Assembly (NCBI GenBank): GCA_017963125.1
Contig: JAGCUA010000009.1
Coordinates: 124,001 to 188,000, forward strand
From: a bacterium
GTDB lineage: Bacteria > UBP6 > UBA1177
Length of the DNA stretch: 64,000 bases
Reading direction: 5' to 3'
Made by a program: the position numbers and the translations under genes. Shown here in pieces: positions 23,691-31,184 of this stretch; position 1 is the first letter of the stretch, and the number at the start of each line of letters is the position of its first letter. Under the pieces are notes generated by a model that worked only from the letters and a program-made list of their open reading frames with translations, was not told the DNA's origin and made no database searches.

Positions 23691-25625
23691 GTGCCCTTGA
23701 GATTTCCGCCGTTTTTCATAGGTTTTTCAACGATTTTCTGGGGTTTCTGTGCCGGTTGGGAAATTTTTTCGATATTTGCGGCACTTGTTTTCGAGGCACA
23801 CAATTTCATAAAAACACGGTTCGATCTGCAGAAAAAGGATTTCATCAGAATTTCAGATCTCTGTTCACTCGTGATGCTGATCCTCCTTTTTTATTCCTAT
23901 GTCGAGAACGAGCCGAGAATGATGTTTCTCGGTTTCATCACGACTTTGCCGATAGTTTTCATGCCGCTTCTTTTCGCGCAGCTTTTCAGCACCTCAGACA
24001 AAATTGTTATCGGAACTACTTTCGGTAGAAGGATCCATGCCCATTCACCGGTCGATATCAGGAGCCTCTATATTCTGTCGATACTTTTCGCGACGGCCGC
24101 ATCAAATATAAAAAGCGTCTGGTTCGTCACTCTCTTTATGCTGATAATATTCGTCGCTCTTTCAGGATTCGTGAAAGACAAAAGCTCTTTTAAACGTTAT
24201 CTTGTCTTCTGCTTTGTGGCTGTTTTTATTACAGTTTTGATCGGCGGCACAGTTGTCGGCGGGCACTTTCTGATAAGCCGGAAGATGATGGAGTGGTATA
24301 GCGAGTGGTATGACTCTCTAAGCGCGGATCCCTTCAAAACTTCGACTTCGATGGGTGAACTGGGGAGAATGAAACTTTCCGGGGAGATCGTTTTCAGGGT
24401 CTATCCCGAAAAGAAGGTCCCGCTTCCGCTTTATATGAAGCAGGCTGACTACAATTTCGTGATCAGGAACACGTGGTATGCCCGGCCGAGAAAAACGACA
24501 TCTGTTTTTCCGGACAACGATATGGAGTGGCAGTTTTTCGGCGAAGGCGGTGGGAGTGAAAGGATGAAACTTTCTCTCTGGATGGGCAAGAAAAAGGGAG
24601 AAGGTGTGCTTCCTCTGCCTGACGGAGCGAAGCGGGCTGTAGAACTTGATGTCGCAGGCATCGAAAAGAGCAACTTGGGCTCGATATATGTCGAAGAAGG
24701 TCCTGAACTCCTTGATTTTACGATAACTTATGATCCGCAAAACCGTTTTGAGCCGCTGCCGCAAAGGTCAGATCTTTTTATTCCGAAACCTGAAAGATTT
24801 GTCGTCAACGACGTTATGCTGCGTAACGGGCTTTTGGGCGCGACACCCGAAGAGACTCTTGAAAACATAGAGCGTTTTTTTGCCGGTTTTGAATACACCC
24901 TTGAGTTGAAGAACGCATCCGGCATATCGGTTTTGTCTGACTTCCTGAACAATACGAGGGCAGGGCACTGCGAATATTTCGCCACGGCGGCAGTTCTTAT
25001 GCTGAGGAACGCCGGGATCGCCGCGAGATACCGCATCGGATATATGCTTGACGAATACGACACATTTGAAGATGCACTCGTTGCGAGAAAGCGCGATGCT
25101 CATGCATGGGTTATCGCCTACATCGGAGACGGCTGGAGAACGATCGATCTGACTCCACCGCAGTGGAAAAGTGCCGATTCGGGAGGAAAATCGCTTTTCG
25201 AGCCGGTCAGCGATTTCATGTCGTGGATAAAAATGAAATACGAAAATTACAGAAGGAAGAAAGACGCCGCTTTCAACCGTATCCTGATTGCAGTTGCTTC
25301 AGTTCTTACCGTTTTTATGATGATACGCGTCTATCTCCGCAGAAGGCGCGTGAAAAAGCCCGGGAAAAATGAGATAAAACCGCCCTTCGAAGCGCATGGA
25401 CTTGATTCTCCGCTTTATCAAATGCTCGATTTTTATAAAGAGCGCGGCATGGAACGGGAAGAGTACGAGACTCTGCGCCGCTTCCTCGCGAAAAACAGGA
25501 TCGATATCGGTGAAATCGCGAAACTCCACGAAGAACTCCGCTTCGATACTGATGCCGACAAGGCGGCCGTGATGGCAGAACTCCTGAAAAAATACGAAGA
25601 GTGGAAAAACTCCGGAATGGAGTAA
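23691..25625 (+). CDS. TgpA-like membrane transglutaminase/protease
   Basis: 644 residues from GTG at 23691; TTG at 23697 is an alternative, with GAGG as ribosome-binding site. The open frame continues upstream into the transposase gene, but the promoter at 23644-23671 argues against using it. The N-terminal 190 residues hold about six membrane helices (DUF3488-like). A periplasmic transglutaminase core carries the catalytic triad Cys427 (RAGHCEYFATAA), His471 (RDAHAWVIAY) and Asp486 (RTIDLTPP). One more membrane helix follows, then a cytoplasmic DUF4129-like tail (LYQMLDFYKERGMEREEYETL). TgpA proteins are essential in Pseudomonas, but substrates are unknown. No MoxR or DUF58 partners adjoin. 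Confidence 0.87.
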   Translation: MPLRFPPFFIGFSTIFWGFCAGWEIFSIFAALVFEAHNFIKTRFDLQKKDFIRISDLCSLVMLILLFYSYVENEPRMMFLGFITTLPIVFMPLLFAQLFSTSDKIVIGTTFGRRIHAHSPVDIRSLYILSILFATAASNIKSVWFVTLFMLIIFVALSGFVKDKSSFKRYLVFCFVAVFITVLIGGTVVGGHFLISRKMMEWYSEWYDSLSADPFKTSTSMGELGRMKLSGEIVFRVYPEKKVPLPLYMKQADYNFVIRNTWYARPRKTTSVFPDNDMEWQFFGEGGGSERMKLSLWMGKKKGEGVLPLPDGAKRAVELDVAGIEKSNLGSIYVEEGPELLDFTITYDPQNRFEPLPQRSDLFIPKPERFVVNDVMLRNGLLGATPEETLENIERFFAGFEYTLELKNASGISVLSDFLNNTRAGHCEYFATAAVLMLRNAGIAARYRIGYMLDEYDTFEDALVARKRDAHAWVIAYIGDGWRTIDLTPPQWKSADSGGKSLFEPVSDFMSWIKMKYENYRRKKDAAFNRILIAVASVLTVFMMIRVYLRRRRVKKPGKNEIKPPFEAHGLDSPLYQMLDFYKERGMEREEYETLRRFLAKNRIDIGEIAKLHEELRFDTDADKAAVMAELLKKYEEWKNSGME

Positions 25626-25631
25626 AAAATC

Positions 25632-25659
25632 TTCACAAACAAAAGCAAGAGACTATACT
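25632..25659 (+). promoter_or_regulatory. Promoter for the kbl-like gene
   Basis: TTCACA (25632-25637), 16-bp spacer, TATACT (25654-25659), then CGCGCGTGG, T runs and TTGGAGG before the ATG at 25704. Confidence 0.6.
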
Positions 25660-25703
25660 CGCGCGTGGTTTTTTGTGGTTTTTATAAATTTTTGGAGGCT
25701 ATT

Positions 25704-26918
25704 ATGACTACAAGACTTGAAAATGCTCTTAACAATCATGTCAACGAGCTCAAAGCAAAGGGAACGGCGAAAGGCGACGAAATGGTCATCACCAAGATCC
25801 TTCCGCCCGAAGGCGAAAACGGCCCGCGTTATGTCGTTGAAGGCTACGAACAGAAGTTTATCAAAATGAATTCAAACAGTTACCTTGGTCTTTCGATGAG
25901 AAAGGAAGTTATCGAAGCTGAGGAAGAGGGAACGAAAAACTTCGGTGTCGGCCCCGGCGCTGTCCGCTTCATTTCCGGAACCCACAAGGCTCACGTCGAC
26001 CTTGAAAAAAGACTCGCGAAATTCCACGGAAGAGAATCGGCAATGCTTTTCTCGAGCGCTTATGTTACTTCGATGGGCGTTATTTTCCCGCTTATCACCA
26101 ATGAAACGGTCATCATCAGCGACGAGCTCAACCACAACTGCATCATCAACGCGATGAAACTTTCCCGCCCGGCGCTTAAACTTATATACAAACACAACAG
26201 TATGGAAGACCTTGAAGCAAAACTTCAGGAAGCTATTGGCAAAGGCAAAAGATGCATCGTTGTAACAGACGGCGTTTTCTCGATGAGAGGCGACTTCTGC
26301 CCGTTCGACAAGTTCACGGCGATCTGCAAGAAATACAACGACAAATTCGAAGAAGGCGTAACGACTGTTGCTGACGATTCCCACGGTGTAGGCGCTTACG
26401 GCAAAACCGGAAGAGGAACAGAGGAAGTTACCGGCGCGAAAGTCGATATCCTTATCGGCACGCTCGGAAAATCTTATGGCGTAAACGGCGGATACGTTGT
26501 CGCATCCAAAGCAGTCACCGAATTCTTGAGACAGACCGCTCCGATGTACATCTACTCGAACCCGATCACGGTCGGTGAAGCTTACGCAGTTCTCAAAGTT
26601 CTCGACATTCTCGAGAGCGAAGAGGGCATCAAACGCCTTGCTCACCTTGCAGAGATCACAGCAAGATTCGAAAAAGGACTCGTTGACAACGGCTTCGAGA
26701 CGATCGCAGGCCCGCACCCCGTAACTCCGCTCATGGTTCGCGACACCAAAAAGACGGCTGACATCGTTGCATGGCTCACGAAGAACGGTGTTCTCGCAAC
26801 AGCTATGAACTACCCGGTAGTTCCGAAAGGCGACGAAGAGATCCGCTTCCAGATCAATGCAGACCACACCGCAGCTGATATTGACTACGTAATCAATGTT
26901 CTGAAATCGTTCAAATAA
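25704..26918 (+). CDS. kbl: Alpha-oxoamine synthase family enzyme, likely glycine C-acetyltransferase
   Basis: 404 residues from the ATG at 25704, chosen for TTGGAGG upstream; an in-frame start 39 bases earlier lacks a site. PLP-dependent, fold type I. The PLP lysine is in GTLGKSYGVNGGY, and TVADDSHGVGAYG carries the Asp/His that hold the cofactor. SDELNHNCIINAM and VVTDGVFSMRGDFCPFD match Kbl/BioF/SPT enzymes. Kbl makes glycine and acetyl-CoA from 2-amino-3-ketobutyrate. No threonine dehydrogenase gene is adjacent, so AOS substrate choice (Kbl, BioF, SPT-like) is not certain. A threonine aldolase-like gene lies at 62455. Confidence 0.8.
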   Translation: MTTRLENALNNHVNELKAKGTAKGDEMVITKILPPEGENGPRYVVEGYEQKFIKMNSNSYLGLSMRKEVIEAEEEGTKNFGVGPGAVRFISGTHKAHVDLEKRLAKFHGRESAMLFSSAYVTSMGVIFPLITNETVIISDELNHNCIINAMKLSRPALKLIYKHNSMEDLEAKLQEAIGKGKRCIVVTDGVFSMRGDFCPFDKFTAICKKYNDKFEEGVTTVADDSHGVGAYGKTGRGTEEVTGAKVDILIGTLGKSYGVNGGYVVASKAVTEFLRQTAPMYIYSNPITVGEAYAVLKVLDILESEEGIKRLAHLAEITARFEKGLVDNGFETIAGPHPVTPLMVRDTKKTADIVAWLTKNGVLATAMNYPVVPKGDEEIRFQINADHTAADIDYVINVLKSFK

Positions 26919-26933
26919 TCTGTTTTACCGCTA

Positions 26934-26956
26934 GAGACGCCATATTATGACGTCTC
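26934..26956. promoter_or_regulatory. Inverted repeat between kbl and hipB
   Basis: GAGACG (26934-26939) and CGTCTC (26951-26956) are separated by 11 bases. There is no following T run, so it is a poor terminator. HipB-type proteins bind palindromes near their own promoter, so this may be an operator 49 bp upstream of the -35. Confidence 0.35.
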
Positions 26957-27004
26957 AAACCACAAAATCAACACCAATCATGTTGAAAACATCGTTAATT
27001 ATTA

Positions 27005-27032
27005 TTGACAAAATAATTTCTTTGTTCATAAT
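27005..27032 (+). promoter_or_regulatory. Promoter for hipBA
   Basis: TTGACA (27005-27010), 16-bp spacer, CATAAT (27027-27032). It lies inside the longest hipB frame, so it rules out the earlier start at 26947. Confidence 0.6.
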
Positions 27033-27069
27033 AGCAAAAGTTATTCTTGGTTTTTTTGGGGAGGTCGTT

Positions 27070-27393
27070 TTGAAAGGACACAGCATTGTCGTTATGCCTT
27101 CGACGCAGAAAATTCTTGAGCAAATGGGAGAGCAGATAAAACTTGCCCGCCTTAGAAGAAAACTCAGCGCGGAACTTGTGGCGGAACGTGCCGGAGTAAG
27201 CCGTGTCACACTCTGGAACATTGAAAAAGGTTCACCGTCAGTTGCGATGGGAGCTTATGCGGCGGTTCTCCACGCAATCGGCGGAATGGATAGAGATCTG
27301 CTTCTGATTGCGAAAGACGACGAACTTGGTCGGAAACTTCAGGATCTGGGACTTCTGCCGAAAAAACGGGCTCCGAAAAAGGAGGCTGAATAA
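27070..27393 (+). CDS. hipB: HipB-like antitoxin, XRE family
   Basis: 107 residues from TTG at 27070, with GGGGAGG just upstream; ATG at 27094 is an alternative. A longer frame from 26947 adds a hydrophobic stretch but would contain the promoter. The XRE helix-turn-helix runs through MGEQIKLARLRRKLSAELVA, then ERAGVSRVTLWNIEKGSPSV. The C-terminus is Lys-rich (LLPKKRAPKKEAE). It should bind HipA and repress the operon. The stop codon overlaps the hipA ATG (TAATG), the classic arrangement of the toxin-antitoxin pair. Confidence 0.86.
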   Translation: MKGHSIVVMPSTQKILEQMGEQIKLARLRRKLSAELVAERAGVSRVTLWNIEKGSPSVAMGAYAAVLHAIGGMDRDLLLIAKDDELGRKLQDLGLLPKKRAPKKEAE

Positions 27394-28640
27394 TGGCGGC
27401 GGAAGAGAAGAAAATCTATGTTTACGAAAACTGGTCATCGGAAATTCCGCGTGAACTTGGCATTTTGTATGTCAGCAATGTCCGCGGAACGGAGACTTTT
27501 TCATTCGAATACAACGAGGAATATCTGAAAAATCCTGTTTCGTGCAGTATTGATCCGGATCTTGAGCTTTTTCAAGGCAGGCAGTTCACGTATCAAAAGC
27601 CGAATTTCGGCATTTTTTCCGATTCCGCTCCCGACAGATGGGGGCGCACTCTCATGGACCGCCGTGAAAGATTTCGTGCGAAAGAAGAAGGGCGTAAACC
27701 GCGGACACTTCTGACAAGCGATTATCTTCTTGGAGTTTATGACGAATCAAGAATGGGTGCGCTGAGATTCGCTTTGGAAAAGGGCGGACAATTTCTTTCA
27801 AGCGATTCTGAGGAAAGTGTTCCGCCGTGGACAACTTTGAGAACTCTGGAGGAAGCGTCGCGAGAATTTGAAAAAGACGAAAACTCTCTTTCCGACAAAT
27901 GGCTTTCCCAACTTTTGAAGCCTGGCTCATCTCTTGGGGGAGCGCGTCCTAAAGCGACGGTCCGCGATGTCGACGGCTCTCTATGGATTGCAAAATTTCC
28001 CTCGAAACACGATGAAAGCAATGTCGGAAGCTGGGAAAAAGTGGTCCACGACTTGGCTAAAATCTGCGGACTGAATGTTCCCGAATCGCGGCTTGAAACA
28101 TTTTCGCGGCACGGCGGCACTTTTATTGTCAAAAGATTCGATAGAATTGGAAACCGCAGGATCCATTTTTCTTCCGCAATGACAATGCTCGGCAAAGTTG
28201 ACGGAGCTTCGGCGCATGACGGCACTTCATACCTTGAAATAGCTGATTTTATTATAAAAAACGGTGCAAAACCCAAAGGGGATCTGACAGAACTCTGGAA
28301 AAGAATCGTTTTTAATATGGCTGTTTCCAACACAGACGACCACCTTAGAAATCACGGTTTTATCCTTTCCAAAAACGGCTGGCGGCTTTCACCTGCTTAC
28401 GACATGAACCCTAATCCGGCAGGTGAGGGACTTGCGCTGAATGTCAGCGAAAATGATAATTCGATCGATATAAATCTCGCGCTGAGCACTCACAAATTCT
28501 ACCAGCTTGAAAAAGATGAAGCTGAAAAAATCGCTTCGGAAATTTGTCTTGCCGTAAGCAGAAACTGGGAGAAAACTGCTTCAAAACAAGGAATCAGCCG
28601 CAGCATGATCGAACTTATGCGCCCTGCGTTCGTTAAATAA
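27393..28640 (+). CDS. hipA: HipA-like serine/threonine kinase toxin
   Basis: 415 residues, the usual HipA size. The N-terminal subdomain includes YVSNVRGTETFSFEYNEEYL and DSAPDRWGRTLMDRRERF. The glycine-rich loop is GSSLGGARPKATVRD. The ATP-binding Lys is in SLWIAKFPSK. The catalytic Asp is in VSNTDDHLRNHGFIL, and the metal-binding Asp in LSPAYDMNPNP. All look intact. In E. coli HipA phosphorylates glutamyl-tRNA synthetase and induces persistence; gltX is at 7718 here, but the target in this organism is unknown. It is translationally coupled to hipB. Confidence 0.92.
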   Translation: MAAEEKKIYVYENWSSEIPRELGILYVSNVRGTETFSFEYNEEYLKNPVSCSIDPDLELFQGRQFTYQKPNFGIFSDSAPDRWGRTLMDRRERFRAKEEGRKPRTLLTSDYLLGVYDESRMGALRFALEKGGQFLSSDSEESVPPWTTLRTLEEASREFEKDENSLSDKWLSQLLKPGSSLGGARPKATVRDVDGSLWIAKFPSKHDESNVGSWEKVVHDLAKICGLNVPESRLETFSRHGGTFIVKRFDRIGNRRIHFSSAMTMLGKVDGASAHDGTSYLEIADFIIKNGAKPKGDLTELWKRIVFNMAVSNTDDHLRNHGFILSKNGWRLSPAYDMNPNPAGEGLALNVSENDNSIDINLALSTHKFYQLEKDEAEKIASEICLAVSRNWEKTASKQGISRSMIELMRPAFVK

Positions 28641-28668
28641 TCCGATAAATTTCTTTCCCCCAAAAAAA

Positions 28669-28696
28669 TTGGTTATTTTTTTTATTTAATTATAAT
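28669..28696 (+). promoter_or_regulatory. Promoter for the M18 aminopeptidase gene
   Basis: TTGGTT (28669-28674), 16-bp spacer, TATAAT (28691-28696), then TACGCG, T runs and TTTTTTAGGAG before the ATG at 28739. Confidence 0.7.
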
Positions 28697-28738
28697 TACG
28701 CGTTTGTTTTTTTACTAACCGTTTTTTAGGAGTTTGAA

Positions 28739-30160
28739 ATGGCAGAAAAGAAAGCGGCAAAGAAAGCCGAAAAATTTGATCCGAAGACCCTGACTTATTC
28801 CAAAAAATCAGGCTGGGACGGCATCAACGAAGCTAAGATGAAAGAGATCATGAACTTCGCTGAAGGCTACAAAAAATTCCTCACGGACGCTAAGACTGAG
28901 CGTGAAGCTGTCAACACGATTTTCGAACTTGCAAAGGCGAAAGGCTACAAAAACATCGAAAACGCAACAAAGAACGACAAGAAGATTTTCATCAACTTCG
29001 ACAACGTCGCATGCGTTCTCGCTGAAATCAATCACACCGATTTCGACAAAGGCTGGCTCATGGTCGGTTCACATATCGACACGCCGAGACTCGACCTCAA
29101 AGTCTATCCGCTTTACGAGAGAGAGGATATGGCTTACTTCAAAACGCACTACTACGGCGGAATCAAAAAATATCAGTGGGTTACGAGAGCTCTTGCACTT
29201 CACGGCGTCGTAATCACCGAAGCTGGCAAAACAGTTAACGTTGTTGTCGGCGAAGACGAAAACGATCCGGTTTTCACGATCAACGACCTTCTTCCGCACC
29301 TTGCTCAGGAGCAGATGGAAAAAGGCGCAAGAAAGGTCATCGAAGGCGAGAACATGAACATTCTCATCGGCTCGATCCCTTATTCCTTCAAATATGACAA
29401 AGACAGCGTAAAACTCGCTATCCTTGATTTCCTCTACAAAAAATACGGTTTCAAAGAGGAAGATTTCGTTTCTGCAGAACTTCAGCTCGTTCCGGCAGGA
29501 AAGGCAAGAGATGTCGGCTTCGACAGAAGTTTCGTCGGTGCACACGGCCAGGACGACAGGATCTGCGCTTACAGCGCGCTTCAGGCAATTTTCGATGCTG
29601 GAAAAACGAAAGAGAACAAGTTCGCGATGTTCTTCGACAAGGAAGAAATCGGCTCGAAAGGCAATGCCGGAGCAAACTCCAACATTCTTGAAAGAGCTGT
29701 CAACAAACTTATAAACCTTTACGGAAAAGGCGATTACAACACCCTCATCAACTCTCTTGCAAACAGCAGATTCCTTTCATCCGACGTAAATGCAGGTATC
29801 GAACCTGAATGGGCAGGCGCTTTTGAATCGATGAACGCAGGAAAGGTCGGCTGGGGCGTTTGCCTTACGAAATTCACAGGTGCAGGCGGCAAAGGCAACT
29901 CGAATGAAGCACACGCTGAATTCGTTGCAAAATGCAGAGCTGCTTTCAACAAAGACGACGCACGCTGGCAGACTGCAGAACTCGGAAGAGTCGACCTCGG
30001 CGGCGGCGGCACGATCGCTATGTTCATCGCTGAATACGGAATGCAGGTCCTTGATGTCGGTACTCCGATCCTTTCGATGCACAGCCCGTTCGAAGTTGCT
30101 TCGAAGGCAGACCTTTACAACACCTATCTTTCCTACAAAGCATTTTACAAATATCTTTAG
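28739..30160 (+). CDS. M18 family aminopeptidase
   Basis: 473 residues, consistent with the M18 aspartyl/aminopeptidase I family. Metal-binding and catalytic segments are visible: MVGSHIDTPRLDLK, FVGAHGQDDRICAYSALQAI, FFDKEEIGSKGNAGANS and LSMHSPFEVASKADLY. The N-terminus is Lys-rich (MAEKKAAKKAEK). It should remove N-terminal residues, typically acidic or neutral, from peptides in the cytoplasm; there is no signal peptide. AGGAG precedes the ATG. It begins a run of genes concerned with protein N-termini and degradation (clpS, clpA, deformylase), separated only by a START-domain gene 15 bases downstream. Confidence 0.93.
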   Translation: MAEKKAAKKAEKFDPKTLTYSKKSGWDGINEAKMKEIMNFAEGYKKFLTDAKTEREAVNTIFELAKAKGYKNIENATKNDKKIFINFDNVACVLAEINHTDFDKGWLMVGSHIDTPRLDLKVYPLYEREDMAYFKTHYYGGIKKYQWVTRALALHGVVITEAGKTVNVVVGEDENDPVFTINDLLPHLAQEQMEKGARKVIEGENMNILIGSIPYSFKYDKDSVKLAILDFLYKKYGFKEEDFVSAELQLVPAGKARDVGFDRSFVGAHGQDDRICAYSALQAIFDAGKTKENKFAMFFDKEEIGSKGNAGANSNILERAVNKLINLYGKGDYNTLINSLANSRFLSSDVNAGIEPEWAGAFESMNAGKVGWGVCLTKFTGAGGKGNSNEAHAEFVAKCRAAFNKDDARWQTAELGRVDLGGGGTIAMFIAEYGMQVLDVGTPILSMHSPFEVASKADLYNTYLSYKAFYKYL

Positions 30161-30175
30161 GCTAACGGTTTTTTC

Positions 30176-30826
30176 ATGCAAAAAATTCTTATAATTTTCA
30201 TTGCTTTTCTACAATTTTTCTCTGTTTTTGCGGCAGACGATCCTGCCAAGAAAACCGGGCAGAATACTGAGAAGTGGAAATTTGTCGGTGAAGAGGACGG
30301 GCTGAAACTCTACGAGCGTAACCACGAAGGTTCTGATATCAAAGAGGTCAAGGCTGTCGTCACTTATCAGGGCACGATCCAGGAAGCTGTCGATATTATG
30401 TTCGACAGACTGAAACATCCGCAGATATTCAAGTATATAACGTTCTCGGATGTCCTGAAAAAGAACGACAAGTGCGACTGGTCTTACAACCAGATTTCGG
30501 TTCCGGTGGCTACAAACCGCGATTATTACGTCAAATCGTGCAGAGTAGACAACAAAGACGGCTCGGTTTCGATAACGTGGGTCCCGTTCGACGATCCGAA
30601 ATATCCTGTGACTGACAAGTTTGTCCGCGTAGCTGACAACAAAGGGTTCTACAAGTTTACACAGGTGGAGCCTGACAAAATCAAAGTCGATTACTACATT
30701 TACAACGATCCGGGCGGCTCTCTTCCCGTTTTTGTCAAGAACATTGCGGCAAGACAGGCCGTCAAGGATACGTTGTGGACACTTCACAAAGAGATTATGA
30801 AACGCCGTGCGGCTGCAAAAAAGTAG
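30176..30826 (+). CDS. Secreted START-domain (lipid-binding fold) protein
   Basis: 216 residues. A cleavable signal peptide is predicted (MQKILIIFIAFLQFFSVFA). The rest fits the START/SRPBCC fold: KWKFVGEEDGLKLYERNHEG, DIKEVKAVVTYQGTI, VPVATNRDYYVKSCRV, then GSLPVFVKNIAARQA with a final amphipathic helix. START domains bind lipids or other hydrophobic ligands. Bacterial exported members are found in delta-proteobacteria, often with unknown ligands. It follows the M18 gene by 15 bases. The ligand cannot be inferred. Confidence 0.82.
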   Translation: MQKILIIFIAFLQFFSVFAADDPAKKTGQNTEKWKFVGEEDGLKLYERNHEGSDIKEVKAVVTYQGTIQEAVDIMFDRLKHPQIFKYITFSDVLKKNDKCDWSYNQISVPVATNRDYYVKSCRVDNKDGSVSITWVPFDDPKYPVTDKFVRVADNKGFYKFTQVEPDKIKVDYYIYNDPGGSLPVFVKNIAARQAVKDTLWTLHKEIMKRRAAAKK

Positions 30827-30867
30827 CTGCAGGCTCATTCGATTTTTACTATTAATCTGGAGACGAT

Positions 30868-31182
30868 ATGTCTGATTTATCAACTAAAAAATCGTCGAAA
30901 ACTTTTGCCGAATCGAAAATCAAGGTGAAAGAACCCGATCTTTACAAAGTTGTCATGCTGAACGACAACTATACGACGATGGAGTTTGTTGTCGATGTTC
31001 TTATCGATATTTTCGGAAAGAGTGAGGCCGAGGCGCGCAAAATCATGCTTGCAGTCCACAAACAGGGGCGGGGAGTTGCCGGAACATATGTCTACGACAT
31101 TGCCGTCAGCAAAGTGGAACAGGTCGAAAGAAGAGCGAAATCGAAAGGATTTCCTCTGAAATGTGTCGTTGAGAAGGAGTGA
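30868..31182 (+). CDS. clpS: ClpS adaptor
   Basis: 104 residues. ClpS delivers N-degron substrates to ClpA. The family signatures are KVVMLNDNYTTMEFVVDVL and MLAVHKQGRGVAGTYVYDIA, with the Asn/Asp and His of the N-degron pocket in place. An N-terminal extension (MSDLSTKKSSKTFAESKIKV) is disordered and serves to engage ClpA in known homologs. GGAGAC lies 7 bases before the ATG. The stop overlaps the upstream GTG of clpA but the ClpA ATG is 2 bases after it. Confidence 0.95.
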   Translation: MSDLSTKKSSKTFAESKIKVKEPDLYKVVMLNDNYTTMEFVVDVLIDIFGKSEAEARKIMLAVHKQGRGVAGTYVYDIAVSKVEQVERRAKSKGFPLKCVVEKE

Positions 31183-31184
31183 TT

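Noticed and set aside
25872..26867. 331-codon minus-strand frame opposite the kbl-like gene
   Set aside because: Antisense to a well-supported PLP enzyme and not similar to any known protein.
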